A stretch of 42,566 bases of DNA from Patescibacteria group bacterium (GTDB taxonomy: Bacteria > Patescibacteriota > Microgenomatia > UBA12405): positions 76,735 through 119,300 of the forward strand of contig WARW01000001.1 in the NCBI GenBank assembly GCA_013387215.1, given 5' to 3'. Position 1 is the first letter of the stretch, and the number at the start of each line of letters is the position of its first letter. A program made the position numbers and the translations under genes. The notes beneath the pieces were generated by a model. The model was not told where the DNA came from, did no database searches, and saw nothing but the letters and a program-made list of their open reading frames with translations. Below, in pieces: positions 1-8,846 of the stretch.

Positions 1-790
1 AAGGGGAATATGAACTTGGTGCTGCTGGTAGGCCGGCCAAAAACGTCGCTTGGGCCATATCTAAGTCCCATACATTTTTGCCAAAATATTTTAAGGATGC
101 TTCTTGGACTCCATACGCCTCACCGCCATATGGCACCTGATTAAAATAACGTTCCAGTATTTCATCTTTACTTAATTTTCTTTCAACAAGCACTGTTAAA
201 ATTGCCTCTCTTATTTTTCTTTTAAATGTTTTATCGCCAGTAAAAAATACATTTTTCACTAATTGTTGGGTGATAGTCGAACCGCCTCTAAGTCTTGTAT
301 CAGCCGAATTTTTAAAATCATAAAAGACGGCATTAATTATTCCTTTTAATGACAAACCATGATGGTTGTAAAAATCTTTATCTTCAATCGCGATTGTAGC
401 CTCTATTAAAGATTTAGGAATCTTATCTAATGGCACCCAGCTTCGATTTTCATCTTCGTAAAACTTAAATAAAAGATTACCGTTTCTATCCACAATTCTT
501 GTCGATAATTTTGGAGGATTATAAATCTGATTAACATTGGGCAAATCTTTTAATATCTGAACATAAAATATCCTTCCAATTAAAGTTATCGAAAATACCA
601 CTAAAAATAAAACTAAGTACTTCCACTTTATTCTGATTGTTGTCTTATATATTTTTCTAAGAGTTTTGAAATATTTTTTTCGAACAATAACTAGCCGCCT
701 GGCAAAAATTTTGAGAATTAAACTAACTAAACCGTAAATCGGCCTGCCTATACCAATTAAAACAGTAACTATAACTTGTAACAAAGACAT
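1..790 (-). CDS. Class A penicillin-binding protein, 3' end cut by window (GT51 part)
   Basis: The frame stays open from an ATG at 790 to the window edge, so only about the first 263 residues are present. They hold a basic N-terminus, a membrane segment near residues 50-70, and a GT51 peptidoglycan glycosyltransferase domain: EDKDFYNHHG (motif 1 with the catalytic Glu), GGSTITQQLVKN (motif 2), the RKIREA helix and a YFNQVPYGG motif. GT51 enzymes polymerise lipid II outside the membrane. The start codon directly abuts the stop codon of the PBP gene at 791-2977, so the two are co-transcribed and probably translationally coupled. A transpeptidase domain is expected beyond the window but is not seen. 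Confidence 0.93.
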   Translation of the reverse strand, partial: MSLLQVIVTVLIGIGRPIYGLVSLILKIFARRLVIVRKKYFKTLRKIYKTTIRIKWKYLVLFLVVFSITLIGRIFYVQILKDLPNVNQIYNPPKLSTRIVDRNGNLLFKFYEDENRSWVPLDKIPKSLIEATIAIEDKDFYNHHGLSLKGIINAVFYDFKNSADTRLRGGSTITQQLVKNVFFTGDKTFKRKIREAILTVLVERKLSKDEILERYFNQVPYGGEAYGVQEASLKYFGKNVWDLDMAQATFLAGLPAAPSSYSP

Positions 791-2977
791 CTATTTAATT
801 GTGACCACTGGCTTTGTGTTTGGTTCTGTACTGCCAGCTGGAACTGCTTGTGCTTGAATTTGTGGACAATCAAGACACACTGTTACTCCGCTAATATCCT
901 TAATAACTGCATGATCCTGCCATTCTGCATTCGGGACATTTTGTCCATCAGCCACTATTTGGCCCGTATCTTTGTTTATTAATACATTTGCTCTTAATGA
1001 AGTTTTTTCAGTTGGCACAAATTCTTTTTTAAAATATTCAAAGTGGGAATCACAACCGCCGTCTGGAACTAATTGTCCAGTCAAGTTGCACACATTCATT
1101 CCAACCAATCCTGCTGGCATAGTTGGTTTTTTCACTTCTTTATCTTTCAAAATATAAGTCATGATTTTATTCCAAATTGGTGCAGCTCCTGTAGTTCCGG
1201 AAACCAATCCTCCCATTTTTGAATTATCATTATTTCCCACCCAAGTTGTCACCACAAAATCTGGAGTGTAACCAATTGTCCAGTTATCTCTCATATCGTT
1301 AGTCGTTCCAGTCTTAACCGCTACTTCTGGATGGTTTTTGATATTCAACATTGAGCCTTTGCCAAAAACCATACTTCTAGCTCCATCATCCGATAAAATT
1401 TGCTGAATGATAAAAGTTGATTCACGGGAGAGCACTCTATTGCCTGCCACATAATTATATTCATCTAAAGTTTTTCCGCTTCGGTCAACTACTTTTAAAA
1501 TTGGATTCAAATCTTGTCTGATTCCCATATTGGCCAATGTTCCATATGCAACAGCCATATCTGTCATTGTTACCTCACCGCCTCCCAATGTTAATGATAA
1601 TCCGTAATTTGCTGGATCCTTAAATGTCGATATTCCCATTGCCGATGCTGAAGCAATAAAATTTTCCACTCCATTAAGTTTTAAAACTTTTACAGCTGCA
1701 ATATTTAAGGAATTAGCCAAAGAATTTCTTATAGTTTGAATTCCAAAATAATGGTTTCCATAGTTAGTTGGACAATATGGTTTTTGATTTTCCACTTCAA
1801 AACAGGTTGGATCATCATCCACCACGGAAGCAGCGGTTATTTTTCCAGTTTCCAATGCGGTAATGTAGTTTAAAGGTTTTATTGACGAACCAGGTTGTCT
1901 TAATGCTGTTGCAATATTATATTTTCCGTCAATTTCGTTAGAGAAATAATCGATTGATCCCACCATAGCTAATATTTGCCCAGTTTTAGGTTCAACCACC
2001 ATTGCTGCTCCATTGCTTACTTTTAGTTTATTTAGTTTAGCTACTTCTGAAGCCACTGTTGTTTGAACATAATCTTGGATATTCATATCCAGTGTAGTTG
2101 TTATTTTTAAACCGCCTTCAGTTAGTTTTTGTGCCCCGTATTTTTCAGCCAATTGTTCTTTCACATAAAAAACAAAATGAGGTGCCAAAATATTAGTCTT
2201 GCTAATGTTGTAATTTAATTTTTCGTTTTTAGCGGCATTAAATTGGTCTTTACTTATCCATCCCAAAGTCAGCATTCTGTTTAACACCAATTCTTGTCTA
2301 TTTTTAGCTGCTTCCGGGTGTGAAAAAGGGTTATATTTTGTCGGTGATCCTGGCAATCCGGCAATTAAAGCAGCTTCTGCTAAGTCCAAATCTTTTGCGT
2401 CCTTATTAAAAATATTTTTTGCAGCTGCTTGTGCTCCCCATAAAGTGCCTCCGTATGGTGTTTGATTAAAATACATTTCTAAAATCTGATCTTTACTATA
2501 TAGTGTTTCAGTTGCCACTGTTAATATGGCTTCTTTTATTTTTCTAGAAATGGTCCTTTCTTGAGTCAGTAATGCATTCTTAACCAATTGTTGGGTTAAA
2601 GTTGAACCACCCTGGAGTCTTTTTTGAAAAACAGATCTAAAAAGACCTCTTAAAATACCTTTAAAATCGAAACCATTATGTTGATAAAAATTTTCATCCT
2701 CAACTGCCAAAGTAGCTTTTTTTAAAGTGTCGGGAATTTGGCTGATAGGGACTGGTACACGGTCTTTATCCGCATAAATTTCATATAAAAGTTTTCCGTT
2801 GCGATCAAAAATCTGCGAAGATTCAGGATATTCCTCTGCCATCATTAGTTTTTTTGGATTAGGAATATTTTTTGAAATATATACTGTCAATAAAATAAAA
2901 ATTACTCCAAAAGCAATTAAACCAATTTTTGCGATTTTTGAATTAAAAATCCAGATTTTTTTGTTGTTTTTCTTCAT
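791..2977 (-). CDS. Bifunctional class A penicillin-binding protein (PBP1A family)
   Basis: A complete peptidoglycan glycosyltransferase/transpeptidase of about 728 residues. It has a single N-terminal membrane anchor (about residues 16-36), then a GT51 domain with EDENFYQHNG near 93-102, GGSTLTQQ near 123 and YFNQTPYGG. The transpeptidase domain has the SxxK motif in RQPGSSIKPL, an SLN motif in NSLNIAAVK and KTGTTNDM. It cross-links and polymerises wall peptidoglycan on the outer face of the membrane. I place the start at ATG 2977; a TTG at 2989 adds four residues and is less likely. It overlaps the upstream membrane-protein gene by about 35 bases and is followed without a gap by a second class A PBP. 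Confidence 0.96.
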   Translation of the reverse strand: MKKNNKKIWIFNSKIAKIGLIAFGVIFILLTVYISKNIPNPKKLMMAEEYPESSQIFDRNGKLLYEIYADKDRVPVPISQIPDTLKKATLAVEDENFYQHNGFDFKGILRGLFRSVFQKRLQGGSTLTQQLVKNALLTQERTISRKIKEAILTVATETLYSKDQILEMYFNQTPYGGTLWGAQAAAKNIFNKDAKDLDLAEAALIAGLPGSPTKYNPFSHPEAAKNRQELVLNRMLTLGWISKDQFNAAKNEKLNYNISKTNILAPHFVFYVKEQLAEKYGAQKLTEGGLKITTTLDMNIQDYVQTTVASEVAKLNKLKVSNGAAMVVEPKTGQILAMVGSIDYFSNEIDGKYNIATALRQPGSSIKPLNYITALETGKITAASVVDDDPTCFEVENQKPYCPTNYGNHYFGIQTIRNSLANSLNIAAVKVLKLNGVENFIASASAMGISTFKDPANYGLSLTLGGGEVTMTDMAVAYGTLANMGIRQDLNPILKVVDRSGKTLDEYNYVAGNRVLSRESTFIIQQILSDDGARSMVFGKGSMLNIKNHPEVAVKTGTTNDMRDNWTIGYTPDFVVTTWVGNNDNSKMGGLVSGTTGAAPIWNKIMTYILKDKEVKKPTMPAGLVGMNVCNLTGQLVPDGGCDSHFEYFKKEFVPTEKTSLRANVLINKDTGQIVADGQNVPNAEWQDHAVIKDISGVTVCLDCPQIQAQAVPAGSTEPNTKPVVTIK

Positions 2978-3557
2978 TCCATTTATCAAGATCTTTAATT
3001 AATTGTTGAAACCTCACTCGATCTATTGAGATAAAAGCTTCTCTATAGGCGTAACCTGCCTTATAAATTTGATCTTTAAGCAGTTTGGCTTCAATATTAT
3101 TCGGTTTTACCTCCGAAATAACCTCATTGGCATATTTTAATTTATTGAAGGCATCTACACCAGTATCTAAAGCTAAATTATATTTATTTTGCTTATAAAG
3201 CATCTGACATTCCGTTATTTTTTTATCGGCAATCAAAAGTATCATTTTGGTTTTGCTTATTGGTTCATGGCTCAAATAAATCCACATATTATCCCTTAAT
3301 TCTTTAACTTCATATATGGGGTTGGCCGGAGTAGTCGTTACTTCTGGAAACTTATATACATAAGTGTCTGGTTTATCATTTTTATATATATTAAAAACAA
3401 TCGGCTTGACTCTCAATATATTCTCATTGTTATCATGAGTCATTATTTCCAGACTGGCTCTGACTAACGATATATATAAAATAGACAAGCTCACCAGTAG
3501 TATCACAGCGCTAAAAACAATTCTCCAAGAAATTCTGCTTTTCAACGGGAAATTCAT
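2943..3557 (-). CDS. Membrane-anchored protein of unknown function, DUF5667-like
   Basis: 204 residues. One membrane segment lies near residues 11-33, followed by an extracytoplasmic part. The central region (about 90-170) is helical and rich in Lys, Ala and Leu, with a pattern like DUF5667 (a short loop, then helices around KMILLIADKKITECQML). That family match is from memory and only moderate. It is the first gene of the unit that carries the two PBP genes and overlaps the first of them, so a role in wall synthesis or envelope structure is possible. The start at 3557 is supported by an extended -10 box only 7 bases upstream. Confidence 0.8.
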   Translation of the reverse strand: MNFPLKSRISWRIVFSAVILLVSLSILYISLVRASLEIMTHDNNENILRVKPIVFNIYKNDKPDTYVYKFPEVTTTPANPIYEVKELRDNMWIYLSHEPISKTKMILLIADKKITECQMLYKQNKYNLALDTGVDAFNKLKYANEVISEVKPNNIEAKLLKDQIYKAGYAYREAFISIDRVRFQQLIKDLDKWNEEKQQKNLDF

Positions 3558-3573
3558 AACTTATATTCTACCA
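3558..3573 (-). promoter_or_regulatory. Extended -10 promoter for a leaderless mRNA (PBP unit)
   Basis: Read on the minus strand, TGGTAGAAT is followed by 7 bases and the ATG at 3557. A transcript from this box would begin at the start codon. No Shine-Dalgarno sequence is present. Confidence 0.7.
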
Positions 3574-3582
3574 GGATTTAAA

Positions 3583-4353
3583 TCAACCGTTAGGATGAAA
3601 AAAAGCCCATTTTAAACCCACAAGTTCACGGCTTATTTTCTTTTTCATAAATAAATATTGGACTTTAAACATCAAAAGGTTAATTAGTTTATCAATAAAG
3701 CTTGCTGACCTAATTTTATTTTCCGTTTTTTTTATGAATTTATTAATTAAATTTTTATATCCATTAGCCACATATTTTTGAGCCCAGTCATTTTTATTAA
3801 TAAATCTTTCATAAATATTCTTTCTATTAATTAAAGGTATCGCCAAAATTAAGTCCATCCCATTTCTTAAATTTTGTTTTTTTCTAGGAATTTCCAAACT
3901 GTCTTCTTCAAGCCACATATTAAAACAAAAGCGGTCCGGTTTTTCTTGATCCCCATAAACCCTATGGGAAATATTATGCACTAATAAATATAATTTAACT
4001 TGTATTCGGCTCAACCACAGTGTATTGCTTTTGCAGATCACCAAAATATCAATATCGTCATCATCTTTAGGATATAAAGTTGCCACAGATCCTGTAATTC
4101 CTAAAAATAATAAGTTTTTAAATATAGTTAATTTGGAAGCCAGATTTTTGGCCAAATTTATTTTTTTTATACATTTTTTATTATCTGAACTATCATTTTT
4201 TTTATAATTCATCAAAACTAAATACTTTAGAATTTCCTCTTTTTTGTAGGCTTTTTTCGAAATCAATCTTTGAACAATTTCTTCATTGCTCCAGACACAA
4301 CCATACTTTGCCGCGTAGCTTATGGTTTTTCTAATTGAGGCATCTAATTTCAT
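3583..4353 (-). CDS. Nucleotidyltransferase-domain protein (Pol beta superfamily)
   Basis: 256 residues. The first 50 or so look like a winged-helix region. At about 84-105 there is a Pol-beta-type nucleotidyltransferase signature: GITGSVA followed by DDDDIDILVI, i.e. GSxA then DxD metal ligands. The rest is helical and basic. Proteins of this build are common in CPR genomes and their substrates are unknown; minimal nucleotidyltransferases can act in toxin-antitoxin pairs, but no partner is seen here. It lies 25 bases upstream of the membrane-protein gene on the same strand and is divergent from the GT2 gene. Confidence 0.82.
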   Translation of the reverse strand: MKLDASIRKTISYAAKYGCVWSNEEIVQRLISKKAYKKEEILKYLVLMNYKKNDSSDNKKCIKKINLAKNLASKLTIFKNLLFLGITGSVATLYPKDDDDIDILVICKSNTLWLSRIQVKLYLLVHNISHRVYGDQEKPDRFCFNMWLEEDSLEIPRKKQNLRNGMDLILAIPLINRKNIYERFINKNDWAQKYVANGYKNLINKFIKKTENKIRSASFIDKLINLLMFKVQYLFMKKKISRELVGLKWAFFHPNG

Positions 4354-4367
4354 CTGTCTTTATTTTA
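4354..4367 (-). promoter_or_regulatory. -10 box for leaderless nucleotidyltransferase mRNA
   Basis: Minus strand TAAAAT, then 8 bases, then the ATG at 4353. It sits in a 54-base divergent gap together with the plus-strand promoter of the next gene. Confidence 0.55.
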
Positions 4368-4387
4368 TCCCAAACTTCCCACACACT

Positions 4388-4396
4388 TGATATAAT
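4388..4396 (+). promoter_or_regulatory. Extended -10 promoter TGATATAAT
   Basis: The extended -10 box ends 11 bases before the ATG at 4408, giving a leader of only about four or five bases and no room for a Shine-Dalgarno sequence. The same CTTGATATAATAAA string occurs at 24832-24845. Confidence 0.7.
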
Positions 4397-4407
4397 AAAT
4401 TGCCTCT

Positions 4408-5913
4408 ATGAATAAGAACACAAAAATATATCGACTTTGGGAGATGATTCCAGGGTTTTTTGCCTGGATGGTTATACTTTTTCCTATTTGGGGTGCTTTT
4501 GTTGTTCCAAAATTTGTAGCCTATTTCGTTATTGCCTTCTTAGTTTACTGGTTGTATCAATCTTTCAAAACTTCATTCTTTTCAATTTTAGGCTATTTCA
4601 AGATAAAAAAAGCTTCTAGTACTAATTGGCTGGAGCAATTCAATAAAAACCATACTAAAGATTGGTTGAATTTAAAAGATGTTCACCATGTCATTGTTAT
4701 TTCCTCCTATAAAGAACCTGTTGAAGTTATAGAAATGGCAGTTGGCAGTATTGCCGCTCAAATAGATATTGATCTTAAAAAGATTCATTTGGTTGTAGCC
4801 CAGGAAGAACGTGCTGGCAAAGAAAATAATCAAACTACTATCGATTATTTTTCCAAAAAATATGGCCATACATTCGGTGATTTAATTTTTACCGAACATC
4901 CAGCTGGAATAGAAGGGGAAACAGCAGGTAAACATAGTAATGAAGCCTATGCTGCTAAATATTTTAAAAAACACTATATCGATACAGGTAAGTATAAATT
5001 GGAAAACTTAACCTTAACTAGTTGTGATGTTGACACTGTTTTTAATCAAAAATATTTTTCTGGCCTCACCTACAATTTTGCTTCTAATCCAAATCGGTAT
5101 TTCCGTTTTTGGCAGTCCCCAATTTTTTGGCACCACAACATTAATCAAGTTCCGGCTTTAATTAGAATTATTGGCATCATGGGAAATATTAACCATATTG
5201 CCAACATTCAGGAGCCAGATGGTCTCTTTTTTAATTACTCTTGTTATTCTTCATCCTACAAACTCATCGATTCAGCCGGTTATTGGGACTTGGATATGAT
5301 TCCGGAAGATTGGCATATTTTCCTTCAAACTTTTTTTGCCAGCGGTGGTAAGTCTATGGTGGAACCAATTTTTCTGCCTACTGTTGTTGATGCCCCAGAT
5401 GGTAAAAATTATTTTTCAGCTCTTAAAAATCGTTACAATCAATGTGTTCGTCATGCCTGGGGTGCCATCGATATTCCTTATGCCATTGAACAATCGCGCA
5501 AACACACAGAAATTCCCTTCACTACTCGCGCTTTAAGAATTCTAAAATTAATTCAAACTCACTTAATTTGGTCTAGCAACTGGTTTATCTTAACCTTAGG
5601 AACATCATTACCAGTCATCCTTAACCCAAAATTCTTCCAAACAACCATTGGATACAATTTGCCAAGAATTTCCAATTTCATTTTGACAATCTGTTTAATT
5701 CCGTTAATTATCTTAATTATTTTAGATTGGAAATTGAGACCAGCAAATCAGAAAAAAGGTTTCTTTAATTTCCTTAAAAATTTACTCCAATGGCCATTCA
5801 TGCCTTTGGCTACCTTAACTATGTCTGTTCTGCCTGGTCTTCATTCACACACTCGACTTTTAATTGGCAAAAGACTTGAATATAAAACAACAGCTAAAAA
5901 AGCAACCAGATAA
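4408..5913 (+). CDS. Membrane glycosyltransferase, family 2-like
   Basis: 501 residues. Two N-terminal membrane segments (about 10-55) are followed by a GT-A domain. Visible features are VIVISSYKEP (nucleotide-sugar binding strand), TSCDVDT as the DxD metal site, PEDWHIF as the acidic base region, and RYNQCVRHAWG, which corresponds to the QxxRW motif of processive GT2 enzymes. Two or three membrane segments close the C-terminus. It probably transfers or polymerises sugars at the cytoplasmic face of the membrane for surface glycans. It is followed after 15 bases by a GT-C glycosyltransferase, so this is the head of an envelope glycan cluster. Confidence 0.85.
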   Translation: MNKNTKIYRLWEMIPGFFAWMVILFPIWGAFVVPKFVAYFVIAFLVYWLYQSFKTSFFSILGYFKIKKASSTNWLEQFNKNHTKDWLNLKDVHHVIVISSYKEPVEVIEMAVGSIAAQIDIDLKKIHLVVAQEERAGKENNQTTIDYFSKKYGHTFGDLIFTEHPAGIEGETAGKHSNEAYAAKYFKKHYIDTGKYKLENLTLTSCDVDTVFNQKYFSGLTYNFASNPNRYFRFWQSPIFWHHNINQVPALIRIIGIMGNINHIANIQEPDGLFFNYSCYSSSYKLIDSAGYWDLDMIPEDWHIFLQTFFASGGKSMVEPIFLPTVVDAPDGKNYFSALKNRYNQCVRHAWGAIDIPYAIEQSRKHTEIPFTTRALRILKLIQTHLIWSSNWFILTLGTSLPVILNPKFFQTTIGYNLPRISNFILTICLIPLIILIILDWKLRPANQKKGFFNFLKNLLQWPFMPLATLTMSVLPGLHSHTRLLIGKRLEYKTTAKKATR

Positions 5914-5922
5914 TGCTATATT
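5914..5922 (+). promoter_or_regulatory. Extended -10 promoter TGCTATATT between two glycosyltransferase genes
   Basis: TGCTATATT begins one base after the stop codon of the GT2 gene and is followed by exactly 6 bases and the ATG at 5929. The same nonamer with the same 6-base spacing precedes rpiB (14020). Confidence 0.6.
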
Positions 5923-5928
5923 TAATTA

Positions 5929-7410
5929 ATGCTTAAAGCACTGGTAAAACATAAGTTTTTAATTATCACTGTCTTTCTCTTTTTAATCCTTCGTATCCCT
6001 TCACTTTTTGAGCCGTATTGGTATGGTGACGAAGGAATATATTTAACCTTAGGTGAGGGAATAAGAAAAGGTTTAACTCTCTACAGTCAAATTCACGACA
6101 ACAAACCTCCAATGCTTTACTATTTGGCTGCAATCGGTCAAACAGTTTTTGGTTTCCGGCTTTTGCTTTTGATTTTTATGGCTCCCACAATTTATTTCTT
6201 TTTTCGCCTAGCCGATAGATTTTTTACTAAAAGAATCGCCCAGCTTTCTACTCTTCTTTTTCTTGTTTTAACTTCCATTCCAGTCTTAGAAGGTAATATT
6301 GCCAATGCTGAAGTTTTTATGCTTTTGCCAACCATTCTTGGTATTTTTATTTTTTTGGAAGCTAAAAAAACTCAGGATTATTTGATATCAGGTTTACTTC
6401 TAGGTTATGCCTTTACCATTAAAGTTCCGGTTGCTTTTGAATTCATGTTCTTAGGTGTATTTATTTTTCTTGAAAAGATAGGATTGTTTGACGGGTTTAA
6501 CATCAAAACTGTTTTCAAAAAAATTATCCAAAATTTACCTATATATATAAATTTGATAATAGGCTTTTTGGCTCCAATAATTTTATGGTCTATTTACTTT
6601 TATTTTCATGATGCTTTCAAACCTTTCCTTAATGCCTCGCTGTTACAAAATTTTGGTTATTTATCATCTTGGGCCACTGGAACACACACTAATTCAGCTT
6701 CAAGTGGGGGTCTAACTACTCGCTTTGCTGTTCTTATCGTTGCGTGGATTATTATCTTCTTTTTATATAATCGAAAAATTATTCACCGTCAGGCCGCCTT
6801 CATTCTAGCCTGGTTTTCAGCTGCAGTTTTCAGTGTTCTTTTATCTGGCCGTCCTTATCCTCATTATTTAATTCAGTTAGTTCCTCCACTTTGTTTAGTC
6901 ATATGTGGTTTTTTCTCGAAAACATTTGAGAGAGTTAAGTGGACACTTTTAGCAGCCCTTCTATTTTTTGTCTTTATCATCATTAAATATAAATTCTATT
7001 TTTATCCAGTAGTTTCTTATTATCGTAACTTTTATAGCTACGCTCTTCATCAAAAAAGCCAGTCCAGTTATTACTCTTACTTTGGTTATGATGTAAACAC
7101 TACTTACGAAATTGCTGCCTATATTAAATCCAATACTACTGAAAAACAAAGCATTTTTATTTGGGGGGATGAACCGTATGTTTATCCTCTAGCTAACAGA
7201 CTTCCGCCCGAAAAATATACCGTCGCCTACCACATCGTCGACTTTAATGCCTACAAAGATACTTTTACTGACATTAAATCTAATCTGCCTCAATTTATTA
7301 TTTATTACCCAATGAGTAATCGTTCTTATCCTCAGCTGGACAATTTAATCAAAAGGTACTATTATGCTAGTCGGGCATTTGGCCCAATCTTAGTTTTTAA
7401 ACTCCGTTAA
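5929..7410 (+). CDS. GT-C membrane glycosyltransferase (PMT/ArnT-like, GT39 type)
   Basis: 493 residues with about ten or more membrane segments. The first external loop carries WYGDEGIYLTLGEGI, the acidic motif of GT-C enzymes that use polyprenyl-phosphate sugars, followed by KPPMLYYLAA as in the PMT/ArnT family. The soluble C-terminal part begins near residue 390. Such enzymes move a sugar from a lipid carrier to protein or glycan on the outer membrane face. It lies in a unit with GT2, WecA-like and DUF1648-like genes, which fits surface glycan synthesis. The acceptor cannot be told from the sequence. Confidence 0.85.
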   Translation: MLKALVKHKFLIITVFLFLILRIPSLFEPYWYGDEGIYLTLGEGIRKGLTLYSQIHDNKPPMLYYLAAIGQTVFGFRLLLLIFMAPTIYFFFRLADRFFTKRIAQLSTLLFLVLTSIPVLEGNIANAEVFMLLPTILGIFIFLEAKKTQDYLISGLLLGYAFTIKVPVAFEFMFLGVFIFLEKIGLFDGFNIKTVFKKIIQNLPIYINLIIGFLAPIILWSIYFYFHDAFKPFLNASLLQNFGYLSSWATGTHTNSASSGGLTTRFAVLIVAWIIIFFLYNRKIIHRQAAFILAWFSAAVFSVLLSGRPYPHYLIQLVPPLCLVICGFFSKTFERVKWTLLAALLFFVFIIIKYKFYFYPVVSYYRNFYSYALHQKSQSSYYSYFGYDVNTTYEIAAYIKSNTTEKQSIFIWGDEPYVYPLANRLPPEKYTVAYHIVDFNAYKDTFTDIKSNLPQFIIYYPMSNRSYPQLDNLIKRYYYASRAFGPILVFKLR

Positions 7411-7412
7411 TT

Positions 7413-7793
7413 ATGTCTTTTTTAAGTTCAATTTCGCTTCAAGTATCGAACCTTGGTAAATTTTGGCAGGAAAAAATAAATAATCAAATCTTAAGATGGA
7501 ATCTTGTCGTTATTGGTTTGGGTTTAGCTTATTTATTCTATCGTTTCAATGATCTTCCTGATCAGGTTCCGCTTTATTACAGTTTGCCTTGGGGAGAAGC
7601 ACAACTAGCCCAAGCCTCCACCTTATTTTTATTACCCACCTTTTCCATTATCATTGGCATTATTAATAATCTGTTGGCTGCTTTTTTCTCCAACAGTATT
7701 CAACTATTATCTCGCTTATTAGTCATTTTTTCTCTAGTTTTTTCCATCTTATCTTTCATTGCCTTATTTCAAATCATTAATTTAATTTCCTAG
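7413..7793 (+). CDS. Small membrane protein, DUF1648-like
   Basis: 126 residues with an N-terminal amphipathic region and three membrane segments. The motif DLPDQVPLYYSLPWG after the first membrane segment resembles the DUF1648 signature (LP..IP.H....G). Its function is unknown. It starts two bases after the GT-C gene and its stop codon abuts the ATG of the next gene, so it is translated as part of the same operon. Confidence 0.75.
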   Translation: MSFLSSISLQVSNLGKFWQEKINNQILRWNLVVIGLGLAYLFYRFNDLPDQVPLYYSLPWGEAQLAQASTLFLLPTFSIIIGIINNLLAAFFSNSIQLLSRLLVIFSLVFSILSFIALFQIINLIS

Positions 7794-8846
7794 ATGTTAA
7801 TTTTTTTATTAGTTATTACATTGTCCGCCGTAATCTCTGGCATCTTAACTCCCTTAACCAGAAATTTTTTTATCAAAATGAAATGGGTGGAAAATCCGGC
7901 TGAAAAAGATAAAAAAACTCACAACTCAACTGCCTTGTCCCCAGTTCCTCGCGGCGGGGGAATACCAATTTTTGTGAGTGTTTTGATTTCTTCGCTCATA
8001 TTTTTAAAAGTCGACAAACATCTTATTGGTATTCTTTTGGCAAGCTTAATTGCCCTAATTGTCGGCCTAATTGATGACGTTAAAGATATAAGTCCTAAGT
8101 TTAGGTTGTTTACCAATATTATTACTGCCCTTATTGTTGTCGCTTTTGGAATTGGTATTGCCTATATTTCCAATCCCTTTGGGGGAATATTCGATCTATC
8201 TGTTTTCAAAATTAATTTTAATTTCTTAGGACCTCATAGTATTTGGATTCTTTCCGATCTTCTGGCTGTTGTCTGGATTGTTTGGTGCATGAATATTGTT
8301 GGTTGGGCAACTGGTGTTGATGGTCAACTTCCTGGTTTTGCTGCAATTTCTGCTATCTTTATTGGCATACTGGCCATGCGCTATTCTCAAGACGTTTCTG
8401 AATGGCCCGTGATAATTCTGGCTGGAGCAGTTGCTGGTGCTTATTTAGGATTTTTGCCTTTTAATTTTTACCCTCAAAGTATCATGCCAGGTTATAGTGG
8501 TAAAAGTTTAGCCGGATTTTTTCTAGCAGTTCTAGCGATTCTTTCTGGAGCCAAACTAGCTACCATTATTTTTCTTCTAGGCATCCCTATGCTTGATGCT
8601 GTTTTTACAATCATTAGAAGAATTATCAAGAAAAAACCTATTTATCTTGGAGACGGTCAACATTTTCACCATCAACTCTTAAAAAGAGGTTGGTCTCGAC
8701 GTTCTATTGCCCTTGTTTATTGGTGTTTTAGTTTTTTACTTGGTTATTTATCTTTATTCTTAAACAGCACTCAAAAATTTTACGCTTTCTTGGGAATAAC
8801 CTTGCTTTTTATTAGTATCTTTATTCGGATACAGAAGCATACTTAG
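7794..8846 (+). CDS. WecA/TagO-type undecaprenyl-phosphate sugar-1-phosphate transferase
   Basis: 350 residues, about ten membrane segments, GT4 MraY/WecA family. Motifs in order: GGGIPIF near residue 52, LIDDVKDISP (the Mg-binding Asp-Asp pair), NIVGWATGVDG (the NxxxxxDG active-site motif) and GDGQHFHHQLL, the His-rich loop typical of WecA/TagO rather than MraY. It would load a HexNAc-1-phosphate onto undecaprenyl phosphate and so begin a surface glycan. Its start directly follows the stop of the previous gene. The last 26 bases overlap the convergent lipoprotein gene. Confidence 0.92.
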   Translation: MLIFLLVITLSAVISGILTPLTRNFFIKMKWVENPAEKDKKTHNSTALSPVPRGGGIPIFVSVLISSLIFLKVDKHLIGILLASLIALIVGLIDDVKDISPKFRLFTNIITALIVVAFGIGIAYISNPFGGIFDLSVFKINFNFLGPHSIWILSDLLAVVWIVWCMNIVGWATGVDGQLPGFAAISAIFIGILAMRYSQDVSEWPVIILAGAVAGAYLGFLPFNFYPQSIMPGYSGKSLAGFFLAVLAILSGAKLATIIFLLGIPMLDAVFTIIRRIIKKKPIYLGDGQHFHHQLLKRGWSRRSIALVYWCFSFLLGYLSLFLNSTQKFYAFLGITLLFISIFIRIQKHT

